Shown in pieces: positions 17,435 to 25,839 of a stretch of 64,000 nt of DNA (its first letter is position 1; the number at the start of each line of letters is the position of its first letter). The translations under genes were made by a program, and so were the position numbers. Below the pieces are notes generated by a model. It was given only the letters and a program-made list of their open reading frames with translations. It searched no databases and was not told the origin of the DNA. The stretch lies in the NCBI RefSeq assembly GCF_026870175.2, contig NZ_CP113977.2:3100001-3164000 (forward strand), given 5' to 3'. Source of the DNA: Flavobacterium aestivum. Lineage in GTDB: Bacteria; Bacteroidota; Bacteroidia; Flavobacteriales; Flavobacteriaceae.

Positions 17435-18505
17435 CTAAGATTTGTAATCCTCGAAAGCCTTTAGAATTAATTCGTTTTCAACAGATTGATTAATTTTAAT
17501 TTTTCCGATGCCTTCAATCAATGCAAATTGAATCGTTCCGTATTCATTTTTTTTGTCATGAATAAGCAATTCCAGTATAGGATCAATATCACTTTCATCA
17601 AAAACAACATCATCGTAAATTGATTTTAGAGTTGTTTTTATTTGATCGTATTCAGCATTGGTAATTAAATTTTTATGCAATGAAATATAACTTTCTAAAA
17701 TCATTCCAATTGCAATAGCCTCTCCATGTAATAAAGTAGTCTTGTTTTCATTTTCTAAAAAATAACTTTCTATTGCATGTCCTAAAGTATGACCAAAATT
17801 CAATGATTTTCTAATGTTTTTCTCCGTTGGATCTTGCATTACAATTTCATTCTTGATTTCAACAGAACGATAAATAAGCGTATCGAGTTTTTCAAAATCA
17901 ATCGATCCAAGATCCAGGAATAATTCCCAGTATGCTTTATCATAGATTAAGCCATGTTTCAGCATTTCGGCAAGACCAGAACGCATTTCATTTTGGGGAA
18001 CTGTTTGCAGATAGTTAGTATCAATCAAAACCATTTCTGGAGTATTGATAACACCTATTTGATTTTTTAAATTACCTAAATCCACTCCATTTTTACCACC
18101 AACGGATGCATCCACCATTGATAATAGGGTAGTAGGGATATGTATAAAATCTACACCTCTTTTGAAAGTAGATGCCACAAAACCTCCCAAGTCTGTCACA
18201 ACACCACCACCAATATTAATAATCAATGTTTTTCTATCAGCACCAAGCTCAGTAAGAACGTTCCAAATCTGAATACAAGTTTCTATATTCTTATTAGGTT
18301 CACCTGCTTCAAACTCTATTATTTCTATAGCAAGATCTGTCTCCAATAGAGGCAAAAACTTTGGCAAACAATGATCATTTGTATTACTGTCTACTATAAT
18401 AAATAGGTTAGAATATTTATTTTCTTGTAAGTGTTGGTTTAGTTTTTTATATGCTGTTTCATTAAAATGAACAGGATAATTATTGGCTTGTATAGATTGC
18501 ATCAT
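17435..18505 (-). CDS. aroB: 3-dehydroquinate synthase
   Basis: AroB converts DAHP to 3-dehydroquinate, the second step of the shikimate pathway. The 356-residue protein shows the NAD-binding INIGGGVVTDLGGF segment near residue 97, FIHIPTTLLSMVDASVGGKNGVD near 125, and the zinc-ligand region LNFGHTLGHAIE near 238. The length is normal. It is monocistronic and divergent from proline dehydrogenase. Confidence 0.96.
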   Translation of the reverse strand: MMQSIQANNYPVHFNETAYKKLNQHLQENKYSNLFIIVDSNTNDHCLPKFLPLLETDLAIEIIEFEAGEPNKNIETCIQIWNVLTELGADRKTLIINIGGGVVTDLGGFVASTFKRGVDFIHIPTTLLSMVDASVGGKNGVDLGNLKNQIGVINTPEMVLIDTNYLQTVPQNEMRSGLAEMLKHGLIYDKAYWELFLDLGSIDFEKLDTLIYRSVEIKNEIVMQDPTEKNIRKSLNFGHTLGHAIESYFLENENKTTLLHGEAIAIGMILESYISLHKNLITNAEYDQIKTTLKSIYDDVVFDESDIDPILELLIHDKKNEYGTIQFALIEGIGKIKINQSVENELILKAFEDYKS

Positions 18506-18566
18506 GGTTATTTAATTGAAAGCGCAAAATAAGGCATTTTTTACTGAATAATATTCATAGTCTCTT

Positions 18567-18574
18567 TATATTTG
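18567..18574 (+). promoter_or_regulatory. -7 box upstream of proline dehydrogenase
   Basis: TATATTTG matches the TAnnTTTG consensus 19 bp before the ATG at 18593. Confidence 0.5.
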
Positions 18575-18592
18575 CATAAAAAAATAACATAA

Positions 18593-19762
18593 ATGGAACA
18601 AATATTTAATAATACCCAAGTTGCCTTTTCATTGAAAAGCGATACAGAATTAGATAGAGCTTATTTTCTTTTTAAGTTAATAAGTAGTCAACCTTTAGTT
18701 CGAATAGGAACAGCGGTTACTAATTTTGCAATAAAAGCCAATCTTCCTGTTGAAAGTTTAATTCGTGCTACCGTTTTTGACCATTTTTGTGGTGGAGTAA
18801 ACGAAGAAGACTGCTTATCTGTAGTTGATAAAATGTACACCAAAGGAGTTTCTTCGGTTTTGGATTATTCTGTAGAAGGTAAAGAAGAGGAAGATCAATT
18901 TGATGCTGCTCTTAAAATGACATTGAAAACTATAGATTTTGCAAAAGAACGTCAAGCAATTCCGTTTGCAGTTTTTAAACCAACAGGTTTAGGTCGTTTG
19001 GATTTATATGAAAAATTAGGAGAAAAACAAGCGTTAACTCCTGATGAGCAAGCAGAATGGGATAGAGTAGTAGCTCGTTTTGATTTAGTTTGTAGTGAGG
19101 CCCACAAAAAAAATGTTGCCTTATTGATTGATGCTGAGGAAAGCTGGATGCAAGATGCTGCTGATGATTTGGTTACTGAAATGATGCGCAGATACAACAA
19201 AGAAAAAGTAATTGTATTCAATACTTTACAAATGTACCGTTGGGATCGTTTGGATTATTTGAAAAAATTACACGAACAAGCCAAAGCCGAAGGATTTTTT
19301 ATAGGAATGAAATTGGTTCGTGGTGCTTATATGGAAAAAGAAAACGTTCGTGCTACAGAAAAAGGGTATCCAACTCCAATTTGCGCTTCTAAAGAAGCAT
19401 CAGATATAAATTATGATGCAGCTGTTGTATATATGGTAGAACATTTGGACAAAATGGCCATTTTTGCTGGAACTCATAATGAGTTGAGTACTTATAAATT
19501 GATGGAATTAATGAAAACTAAAGGAATTCCATCGAATGATGACAGAATTTGGTTTGGACAATTATACGGAATGAGTGATAACATCAGTTACAACTTAGCC
19601 GAAAAAGGATATAATATTGCAAAATATTTGCCATTCGGACCTGTAAAAGATGTTATGCCGTACTTGATCCGTCGTGCGGAAGAAAACACTTCTGTTGCTG
19701 GACAAACCAGTCGTGAACTTTCTATGATTAAAGCTGAGAGAAACAGAAGAAAAGAAAAATAG
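18593..19762 (+). CDS. Proline dehydrogenase (monofunctional PutA domain)
   Basis: This 389-residue FAD enzyme oxidises proline to pyrroline-5-carboxylate at the membrane face. Visible features include the beta/alpha barrel strands with AVFKPTGLGR near 125, LLIDAEESWMQ near 178, FNTLQMYRWD near 212, GMKLVRGAYMEKE near 239, and the substrate-binding C-terminal helix YLIRRAEEN near 364. It is the short, monofunctional form; the partner P5C dehydrogenase is not nearby. It has its own -7 box and a terminator after it. Confidence 0.93.
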   Translation: MEQIFNNTQVAFSLKSDTELDRAYFLFKLISSQPLVRIGTAVTNFAIKANLPVESLIRATVFDHFCGGVNEEDCLSVVDKMYTKGVSSVLDYSVEGKEEEDQFDAALKMTLKTIDFAKERQAIPFAVFKPTGLGRLDLYEKLGEKQALTPDEQAEWDRVVARFDLVCSEAHKKNVALLIDAEESWMQDAADDLVTEMMRRYNKEKVIVFNTLQMYRWDRLDYLKKLHEQAKAEGFFIGMKLVRGAYMEKENVRATEKGYPTPICASKEASDINYDAAVVYMVEHLDKMAIFAGTHNELSTYKLMELMKTKGIPSNDDRIWFGQLYGMSDNISYNLAEKGYNIAKYLPFGPVKDVMPYLIRRAEENTSVAGQTSRELSMIKAERNRRKEK

Positions 19763-19784
19763 TTTCTTTTTCTTTTCTAAAATA

Positions 19785-19820
19785 AAAAACCGGTGATTAT
19801 ACAATCTGCCGGTTTTTTTT
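19785..19820 (+). terminator. Terminator after proline dehydrogenase
   Basis: The stem AAAAACCGG / CCGGTTTTT with a 15-nt loop is followed by a T-run, 22 bp after the stop. Confidence 0.75.
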
Positions 19821-19899
19821 TATCCTAATACGTTAACTACTTGTAAATCGTAATTGATTGCATTTTATAGTCAAAATAAATTTGTTAGAAGTAATTTAA

Positions 19900-21687
19900 T
19901 TAAGAATTACTAAACTGCAATTTGCTCAAATTCTTATACAATCCATTTTCTAAATTAATTAATTCCTGGTGTGTTCCCTGTTCACTAATTCTACCATTGT
20001 CAAGTACTAAAATCTGATCAGCAGAACGAATTGTAGAAAGACGGTGCGCAATGATAATACTTGTTCTTCCTTCCATCAAGATTTCCAGAGCTTTTTGGAC
20101 CAGTTTTTCGCTTTCGCTATCTAATGAAGATGTTGCTTCGTCTAAAATCAATATCGATGGGTTTTTCAATAAGGCGCGTGCAATAGCAATTCGCTGTCTT
20201 TGTCCTCCTGATAGTTTAATACCTCTTTCTCCAACCACTGTTTCAAACTTTTCAGGGAAACCTTGTATAAAGTCATAAGCATTAGCTTGCTTGGCTGCTG
20301 TATATATTTCTTCATCTGTAGCATTAGGCTTACCATAAGCAATATTCTCTTTAATAGTTCCTCCAAAAAGGATTACATCCTGAGGAACAATACTCATATT
20401 ACCACGAAGATTTTCCAGATCGTAATCATAAATGTTTTTTCCGTCAATTAGAATTTCTCCACTATTTATATCATAAAAACGTAATAATAAAGAAGCAATA
20501 GTAGATTTTCCCATTCCGCTAGGACCAACAATGGCTATTTTTTGTCCGAAGCTGGCCGTGAAATCAATTCCTTTTAAAACCTGAACTTCTTTTCTAGAAG
20601 GGTAGCTAAAAGCCACATTATTGAAAGTTACATCTCCTTTTATTTTATTTATGACAGGAACGTGTTCGTTTGAATTAATTTCTTCCGGCACTTCGTCCAG
20701 CAATTCAAAAACTCTTTCGGTGGCACCAATCGCTTTTTGCATTTGTGCATACAACTCGGCAATACCTCCTGATGATGCACCTACATAACTTGAATACAGG
20801 ATAAAAGTAAATAATTCACCTACCGTGATTTCTCCGGCAATACTCAGTTGTACCCCATACCAAACAACTCCTACAATGGTTCCGAACAAACAAATAATAA
20901 TAAAAGAGGCAAAGTACCCTCTAAATTGTCCACCCTTTATACCAACTTTAACCACTTCTCTGATTCTGTCTTTGTAACGTCCTATTTCGTACCATTCATT
21001 GGCAAAAGCCTTAACAATACTAATACCTTGCATGGTTTCTTCGACCACCACTTGACTTTCGGCCACTTGATCCTGCACTCTTCTAGAATATTTTCTAATA
21101 AACCTTCCAAAAATAACTGCTGCAACACCAACCAACGGAACTATAGAAACCATCATAATAGTCAGTTTAATATTGATGCTGGCTAGCATGATAAAACTAC
21201 CTATTATCAATATAAATTGTCTTAAAAATTCAGCTATGGTAGTTGTTAGAGTGTCTTGAATCTGTGTGATGTCATTACTGATTCGGCTATTTAATTCACC
21301 TACACGCTTATGCGAAAAGAAGGTCATTGGTAATTTAACTAAATTGGTATACAATGCTAGTCGGACATTTGCCAATGTGTTTTCTGTAAAATTAACGAAC
21401 AGTGAAAGTCTAAAAAAAGAGAATACAGATTGTAACAAGAGTACACCCCCTAAACCTAAAGCAATTTCATTGGCCAAGTGGGCATCTTTTTTGTTTACAC
21501 AGTCTACAAGCATTCCCATAAATTTAGGAAAGGCTAGGGCAGTCACACTGGTTAGTAGTAAAAATAGTAACCCAAGATAAAATTTCCATTTATGATGTGC
21601 AGCATATTTAAATATTAATAGCGCTTTATTTAGTGAACTTGCTGTAATTTTCGATTTTGGTAAATCATTTTCTTTGAATCGGGCCAT
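19900..21687 (-). CDS. ABC exporter, permease fused to ATPase (MsbA/LmrA type)
   Basis: The 595-residue half-transporter has six hydrophobic segments in residues about 35-320 and a C-terminal ATPase. Walker A is IVGPSGMGKSTIA near 388, the signature is LSGGQRQRIAIARALL near 492, and Walker B is ILILDEATSSLDSES near 513, followed by the switch histidine (IIAHRLSTI). It probably works as a homodimer exporting lipids, peptides or drugs. The substrate cannot be told from sequence. It lies alone, divergent from tRNA-Val. Confidence 0.93.
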   Translation of the reverse strand: MARFKENDLPKSKITASSLNKALLIFKYAAHHKWKFYLGLLFLLLTSVTALAFPKFMGMLVDCVNKKDAHLANEIALGLGGVLLLQSVFSFFRLSLFVNFTENTLANVRLALYTNLVKLPMTFFSHKRVGELNSRISNDITQIQDTLTTTIAEFLRQFILIIGSFIMLASINIKLTIMMVSIVPLVGVAAVIFGRFIRKYSRRVQDQVAESQVVVEETMQGISIVKAFANEWYEIGRYKDRIREVVKVGIKGGQFRGYFASFIIICLFGTIVGVVWYGVQLSIAGEITVGELFTFILYSSYVGASSGGIAELYAQMQKAIGATERVFELLDEVPEEINSNEHVPVINKIKGDVTFNNVAFSYPSRKEVQVLKGIDFTASFGQKIAIVGPSGMGKSTIASLLLRFYDINSGEILIDGKNIYDYDLENLRGNMSIVPQDVILFGGTIKENIAYGKPNATDEEIYTAAKQANAYDFIQGFPEKFETVVGERGIKLSGGQRQRIAIARALLKNPSILILDEATSSLDSESEKLVQKALEILMEGRTSIIIAHRLSTIRSADQILVLDNGRISEQGTHQELINLENGLYKNLSKLQFSNS

Positions 21688-21831
21688 TATTTTTTAGTTT
21701 ATTATACAAATGTAATGCTATAAGCAAGCTGTAGCAAAAAAATAATGCAATTTTATATTATGATAACCCGCTGTTACTGAGTTTGTAAAGAAATTTGTTC
21801 GTTTTTTTATGAATATTTTTCATTTTTTTGC

Positions 21832-21861
21832 TTGCAAATACGAGTTCTAGTTGTATATTTG
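21832..21861 (+). promoter_or_regulatory. Promoter of tRNA-Val
   Basis: TTG at 21832-21834, a 19-nt spacer and TATATTTG at 21854-21861 form a full match to the Bacteroidota housekeeping promoter. It lies 43 bp upstream of the tRNA. Confidence 0.75.
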
Positions 21862-21904
21862 CACACGCAATCACGACAACGACACTTGTTAAGATTCAAA
21901 AATA

Positions 21905-21979
21905 GGGCGATTAGCTCAGCTGGTTCAGAGCACCTCGTTTACACCGAGGGGGTCGGGGGTTCGAACCCCTCATCGCCCA
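21905..21979 (+). tRNA. tRNA-Val (anticodon TAC)
   Basis: The 75-nt cloverleaf is complete: acceptor stem GGGCGAT/ATCGCCC, anticodon stem CCTCG/CGAGG around loop TTTACAC (anticodon TAC), T arm GGGGGTTCGAACCCCT and discriminator A. CCA is not encoded. From the anticodon stem onward it is part of the 45-bp direct repeat that marks the insertion, so the integrated element restores an intact tRNA. Confidence 0.95.
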
Positions 21980-21981
21980 CA
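21937..21981. repeat. attL: 45-bp direct repeat at the tRNA-Val 3' end
   Basis: The segment from the anticodon stem through the acceptor stem to CACA is repeated without mismatch at 52681-52725. Together with the adjacent integrase gene this is the classic signature of tRNA-targeted site-specific integration. The flanking bases differ (C versus A before, G versus A after), which fixes the repeat length at 45 bp. Confidence 0.95.
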
Positions 21982-22000
21982 GATTTAAAGCATTTAGAAT

Positions 22001-22032
22001 AAGCGATTTACGGAAGTAAATCGCTTTTTTTT
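22001..22032 (+). terminator. Element-borne terminator behind tRNA-Val
   Basis: AAGCGATTTAC / GTAAATCGCTT with a 4-nt loop is followed by a T-run. It replaces the original chromosomal terminator, which integration displaced to 52727-52751. It also covers the earliest possible integrase start (22033), favouring the later ATG at 22090. Confidence 0.85.
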
Positions 22033-22063
22033 ATGCAAAAAATTAATGACTTTTTAAAAAACA

Positions 22064-22081
22064 TACACAAAAACGTACACG
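22064..22081 (+). repeat. Candidate integrase arm-type site, left copy
   Basis: TACACAAAAACGTACACG matches TACACAAATCCGTACACG at 52591-52608 in 16 of 18 positions and in the same orientation. The copies lie 82 bp inside attL and 72 bp outside-in from attR. A conserved sequence near both ends of an element is expected for integrase arm binding sites. Confidence 0.55.
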
Positions 22082-22089
22082 GTTTAGAA

Positions 22090-23313
22090 ATGAAACGACA
22101 ATATTCTGACCCAAAAATCTATACTGGAGGTGTTGATATAAAAAAATGGAAAACACTTTCAGAAGCCCAAAAACAAGCAGCCTTAAAAAAGAATTGGTAT
22201 CTATACTATTCATTTCGTGACCCCGAAACAAATTTACTAACTCGTCAACCAAACATAAAGGATGGTGTAAATTGGTATAAGACCAAAGAAGAACGTTTAG
22301 AGATTTTAGAAAAATACCGCATTAGTTTGTCAATCGTTTTAAAAAATGGCTACAATCCATATACTCCTGATGATACCGTAGAGGAAGATGTTATTCTGAC
22401 CATTGAAGAAGCCTTTGCAATGGGAATAAAACTAAAAGAGAAAGTATTAGCCGAAAAACCATTTGCTACCTATAAACTAAGGATAAATCATTTTAAAGAA
22501 TGGCTCTATAAAAAGCAATTTATAGGAAAACCTATTACGGCAATCACAAAAAAAGCCGCACAGACCTATTTAAACGAAATTGTTGCCAAAACATCTGCCC
22601 GTAATTACAATGATGCTAGAGGTATATTATCATCTTTATTTCAAGTATTACAGGATAATGATGTTATAGCGGATAATTTTATTTTAAAAATTCCGACTTT
22701 AAAATCAACTCCAAAAAGAAATAAAACCTATACTCAGACTGTTCAAGAACAAATTTTTAAAGACCTCAAAGAAAAGGATAGTCAATTGTTGCTCTTTATT
22801 TTGTTTATTTCATACAATTTCCTGCGCCCAGTAGAAGTATGCAGATTGCGAGTTGAAGACATTGACATTATTGGCAAACGTATTTACATAAAAGCTAAAA
22901 ACAAGCCTGTAAAAACAAAAATTATTCCCGAAATTATGCTTCGGGAGCTACCAAATTTAGAAAATAAAAACAAAAAACATTTTCTTTTTACTCCCAATGG
23001 AATAGGAGAATGGGTGACTAAAAACGAAGACGACAAAAGAGGCTATTTTACTAAACGATTTAATAGGGTAGTTAAAAAACCTTTGGGACTTGGAATTGAA
23101 TATGGATTATATAGTTTCCGCCATTATTTTATTGGAAGACTATATCAAAAATTTGTACAAACAATGACCCCTTTCGAAGCTAAATCTAAGCTAATGCTTA
23201 TTACGGGACATTCAACAATGAGTGCGTTAGAGAAATATTTACGAGACATAGATGCTGCTCTTCCTGAGGATTATTCAGAACATTTAAAATTAAATTGGCC
23301 AGTTGAATTGTAG
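22090..23313 (+). CDS. int: Tyrosine recombinase (integrase)
   Basis: From the ATG at 22090 this is a 407-residue integrase. It has an N-terminal domain, a SAM-like core-binding domain (about 120-210) and a catalytic domain. The first catalytic Arg is in FLRPVEVCRLR, the second cluster is YSFRHYFIGR (a Tyr replaces the usual first His, as in many Bacteroidota integrases), then ITGHSTMSALEKYLR contains the third His and the nucleophile Tyr. It lies next to attL, transcribed into the element, and should catalyse integration and excision at tRNA-Val. The open frame extends to 22033, but that extension runs over a candidate arm site and directly from a terminator. Confidence 0.93.
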   Translation: MKRQYSDPKIYTGGVDIKKWKTLSEAQKQAALKKNWYLYYSFRDPETNLLTRQPNIKDGVNWYKTKEERLEILEKYRISLSIVLKNGYNPYTPDDTVEEDVILTIEEAFAMGIKLKEKVLAEKPFATYKLRINHFKEWLYKKQFIGKPITAITKKAAQTYLNEIVAKTSARNYNDARGILSSLFQVLQDNDVIADNFILKIPTLKSTPKRNKTYTQTVQEQIFKDLKEKDSQLLLFILFISYNFLRPVEVCRLRVEDIDIIGKRIYIKAKNKPVKTKIIPEIMLRELPNLENKNKKHFLFTPNGIGEWVTKNEDDKRGYFTKRFNRVVKKPLGLGIEYGLYSFRHYFIGRLYQKFVQTMTPFEAKSKLMLITGHSTMSALEKYLRDIDAALPEDYSEHLKLNWPVEL

Positions 23314-23408
23314 ATTTTTTTTTATTCCTGATTCTTAAAAAAATCTGCTTTTGAAAGAAAACATATTGAAAAGCTGATTATAAACTAAAAAACGCCATTC
23401 TGATAACT

Positions 23409-23440
23409 AAAAAAGTCTCTTTATTAAGAGACTTTTTTTT
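23409..23440. terminator. Terminator between integrase and the convergent gene
   Basis: AAAAAAGTCTCTT / AAGAGACTTTTTTTT with a TATT-type loop, A-run before and T-run after, lies about 95 bp past the integrase stop. It can work in both directions. Confidence 0.8.
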
Positions 23441-23455
23441 AAGGGCATTTCATGT

Positions 23456-23481
23456 ATTCTATTTAATCGATTAAATAGAAT
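23456..23481. repeat. Perfect 26-bp palindrome
   Basis: The 13-bp arm ATTCTATTTAATC is followed immediately by its exact complement, with no loop, 9 bp past the stop of the convergent gene at 23491. Lack of a loop makes it a poor terminator and a good candidate for a dimeric-protein binding site. Confidence 0.7.
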
Positions 23482-23490
23482 GATTAGCTA

Positions 23491-23847
23491 TTAGGAATTT
23501 TGATTTTCAAGAACATCATTGCTGATCTCTTTTAAAAGTATTTCCCGTGACTTGTCTAAAAACTCAGCTTCATCAATGGGTAATAATTCAATTGCAATAT
23601 TCAATATTTGTGCGATATTGACTTTTGAACTTTCCTCAGAATCAGAACCACGCTCAGATTCATCCTCTATGGAGCGCACACAAAGCCTTATAAGGTCGGA
23701 GATAATAAGCATCAAGTGACTGTAATCATAAACGGTAAATGATACGGCATATAAATCCTTTTTCTGTTTGTCAGGTGTTAATGTTGTAAAAAGTGCACTG
23801 ACTAGTTCATGTAATTCATGTTTGGTTTTAATATTATTGGTTTCCAT
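23491..23847 (-). CDS. Hypothetical element protein, 118 aa
   Basis: This is a predicted helical, acidic cytoplasmic protein: a helix with HELHELVSALFTTL, a middle DYSHLMLIISDLIRLCVRS helix, an ESERGSDSEESS linker and a C-terminal helix. No motif is recognised. It lies between the integrase (convergent) and the XRE regulator (divergent), a position often held by excision or regulatory factors. That role is only positional inference. Confidence 0.6.
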   Translation of the reverse strand: METNNIKTKHELHELVSALFTTLTPDKQKKDLYAVSFTVYDYSHLMLIISDLIRLCVRSIEDESERGSDSEESSKVNIAQILNIAIELLPIDEAEFLDKSREILLKEISNDVLENQNS

Positions 23848-24050
23848 AGTTACTCATTTTTCAATTGGATTACTAATTTTTCAAGATACTTTGATATTTT
23901 ACATCGAAGCTTATTTACCCAGTCTTGAAATTTCCTGTATCGCTTTGATAGTATAAGCCAACTCATAATTTTGCTTTTTAGATGTTAAACACTATTTTTA
24001 ATTTGTATTTTTGTTTAGCATACGCAAGTAAGTAATAGATTACAACATAG

Positions 24051-24061
24051 CGAACTGTTCG
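24051..24061. promoter_or_regulatory. Small palindrome in the regulator upstream region
   Basis: CGAACTGTTCG, symmetric around T, lies in the 290-bp interval (23848-24138) between the divergent 118-aa gene and the XRE regulator. A wider CAAGTA...TACTTG symmetry surrounds it (about 24026-24088). It may be an operator for the XRE protein. The rest of the interval is AT-rich without a gene. Confidence 0.35.
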
Positions 24062-24126
24062 AAATTGTATATTACAAATACATACTTGTTTTTTATTAAA
24101 ACTGATTTTTTTTACAGGATTTTAAA

Positions 24127-24134
24127 TATCTTTG
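24127..24134 (+). promoter_or_regulatory. -7 box overlapping the XRE gene start
   Basis: TATCTTTG matches TAnnTTTG and ends only 4 bp before the ATG at 24139. Transcription would begin at or within a few bases of the start codon, giving a leaderless or nearly leaderless mRNA. Confidence 0.45.
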
Positions 24135-24138
24135 AGCT

Positions 24139-24564
24139 ATGAGCACAGAAACAAAACCAAAACATATAGGCAGAAATATTAGCCGTATAAGAGAACTAAA
24201 AGGTATAAAGCAAGAAGTATTGGCTAAGGCTATTGGTGTAAGTCAACAGTCAGTTTCTAATATGGAAGCAAATGAAACAATTGAAGAAGAAAAACTTATT
24301 GAAGTTGCAAAAGCTCTTGGAGTAACCGCAGAAGCAATCAAAAATTTTTCTGAAGAAGGGGTTATAAATTATTTTAGTGATATACATGACAACGATTTTA
24401 ATAATAGTCAAGTTTTTGCTCCATACAGTTCCAACAATTGCACATTCAATCCACTAGATAAAATTGTAGAGCTTTACGATGAAAAGGAAAAGCTTTACGA
24501 ACGTTTATTAGCAGCGGAAAAAGAAAAAATCTCTTATTTGGAAAAATTAGCTGATAAGAAATAA
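24139..24564 (+). CDS. XRE-family regulator, candidate element repressor
   Basis: The N-terminal HTH (residues about 8-62) reads ISRIRELKGIKQEVLAKAIGV then SQQSVSNMEANETI, a typical Cro/CI DNA-binding unit. The remaining part has a helix pair ending in a coiled-coil-like segment, KIVELYDEKEKLYERLLAAEKEK, likely for dimer formation. At 141 residues it resembles small phage or transposon repressors. A promoter -7 box abuts the start, which may keep expression low and constitutive. A terminator follows. Confidence 0.8.
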   Translation: MSTETKPKHIGRNISRIRELKGIKQEVLAKAIGVSQQSVSNMEANETIEEEKLIEVAKALGVTAEAIKNFSEEGVINYFSDIHDNDFNNSQVFAPYSSNNCTFNPLDKIVELYDEKEKLYERLLAAEKEKISYLEKLADKK

Positions 24565-24586
24565 TATAAAGTTTAGTTTACATAAG

Positions 24587-24618
24587 AAGAGGCAGTCTAA
24601 TTTTTTAGACTGCCTCTT
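24587..24618. terminator. Terminator after the XRE regulator
   Basis: A perfect 14-bp stem, AAGAGGCAGTCTAA and its complement, with a TTTT loop. It is the strongest hairpin of this part of the element. Confidence 0.85.
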
Positions 24619-24768
24619 CTTTTAATTGGAATTATGAATTAAATAGACAGTATTTCCTTCATCAATAAAACTATTTTATCTTGTTTATCTGTTTATATAA
24701 AAGATTAACAATATAAAGTGTTAAAGAAAATAACAGTACAATTGTTGCTACTGGCGAATAAGTAAACC

Positions 24769-25278
24769 TTATAAAGTATTTCTAATCTGTCTTTTTTTTA
24801 GGAGATAAAAAATAGTACCAATAATTAGAATTGGTAAAACAAAATAATAATAACTCACAAAATGATAAGTACCATTATAGCTAGCTAAATAAAAATAATC
24901 AGCAAGGTAAAGATAGGCAGATAACAAAATACAGAGTACCACAAAAATTAAATAGTATTTAGTAATTGGCTTTATTTTCAGGTATGAAATTGGTGTTAAG
25001 AACATCAACAAATATTTTGAATAATGTCTCTCTTGGGATTCCTCTACACGTTTTTCTAATTTTTTTATTAAAATTGCCCTCAAATAAAAAACAGTCCCAA
25101 TAATAAAGGCAGCAACCACGAAAAAGAAATAACTTATTAGATAGTAAGTGTCATACAAATTAATGGTATAAAAATGTTGATAAAAGTAAAAATAGACAAA
25201 CAACAAAATGCAGAATGTCACAAAAAACAAATAATTTCTAGTTAGTATTTTCATATATTTCATTATTAAAAAAAGCAT
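24769..25278 (-). CDS. Four-span membrane protein, cargo
   Basis: This 169-residue protein is an internal duplication. Two halves each carry two hydrophobic helices around similar text (for example LLFVYFYFYQHFYTINLYDTY in the first, LLSAYLYLADYFYLASYNGTY in the second), joined by a charged loop KKLEKRVEESQERH. The family is not recognised. Its start overlaps the end of the upstream 196-aa gene by 41 bp, and both follow a lipoprotein gene, so the three are probably one operon. A membrane immunity or accessory role is possible but unproven. Confidence 0.6.
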   Translation of the reverse strand: MLFLIMKYMKILTRNYLFFVTFCILLFVYFYFYQHFYTINLYDTYYLISYFFFVVAAFIIGTVFYLRAILIKKLEKRVEESQERHYSKYLLMFLTPISYLKIKPITKYYLIFVVLCILLSAYLYLADYFYLASYNGTYHFVSYYYFVLPILIIGTIFYLLKKRQIRNTL

Positions 25279-25828
25279 TATACATTTTGAAATGTCCTAA
25301 ATATATCCCTTGAAAACTAATATTATCTATGACAGTATGAATTAATTCTTGTGGGAACTTTTGATATAGGAGTTTCTTTTCTACAATCGATTCTATATCT
25401 AAAATTAAATCTTTCAACTTTCTAGTGTCTGTATTTGCCCGTTCAAGTTCATTTATTTTTAATTGTGAAAAAAACGGACTAGGTGAATGTTTCATCGATA
25501 CAATTACATAATAAGGACTTAAAATACTTAAGTATAATGTGATAGAGAATAACTTACCATCTTCAAAAACATTTAAAAAAAACTTAACGCATCTATCCTG
25601 ATTATCTAGTCTTGAGAAATCTTCAAAATCTTTTAAAACTAAATCTTCTTCAAATTCTGCTTTAATACTACTTCGTAATTTCTTGTTTTCATCAGAATTA
25701 AAAAAATCTATAGTTGACGACAATCTTCTATACTCTTTGGTTTGAAAATATTTTTCATTTTCATCCCAAGGACATACATTCTTAGGATAAAATAAATAAG
25801 CCAAATTTACTAAAACTTCATATATCAT
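25238..25828 (-). CDS. Hypothetical cytoplasmic protein, 196 aa
   Basis: No signal peptide or known motif is seen. The protein is mixed alpha/beta, with a conserved-looking core SITLYLSILSPYYVIVSMKH near residue 97 and a helical C-terminus. It is the middle gene of a three-gene minus-strand set (lipoprotein, this, four-span membrane protein). The size and context resemble immunity proteins, but nothing identifies a partner toxin. Confidence 0.55.
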   Translation of the reverse strand: MIYEVLVNLAYLFYPKNVCPWDENEKYFQTKEYRRLSSTIDFFNSDENKKLRSSIKAEFEEDLVLKDFEDFSRLDNQDRCVKFFLNVFEDGKLFSITLYLSILSPYYVIVSMKHSPSPFFSQLKINELERANTDTRKLKDLILDIESIVEKKLLYQKFPQELIHTVIDNISFQGIYLGHFKMYNAFFNNEIYENTN

Positions 25829-25839
25829 ATAAAAATAAT

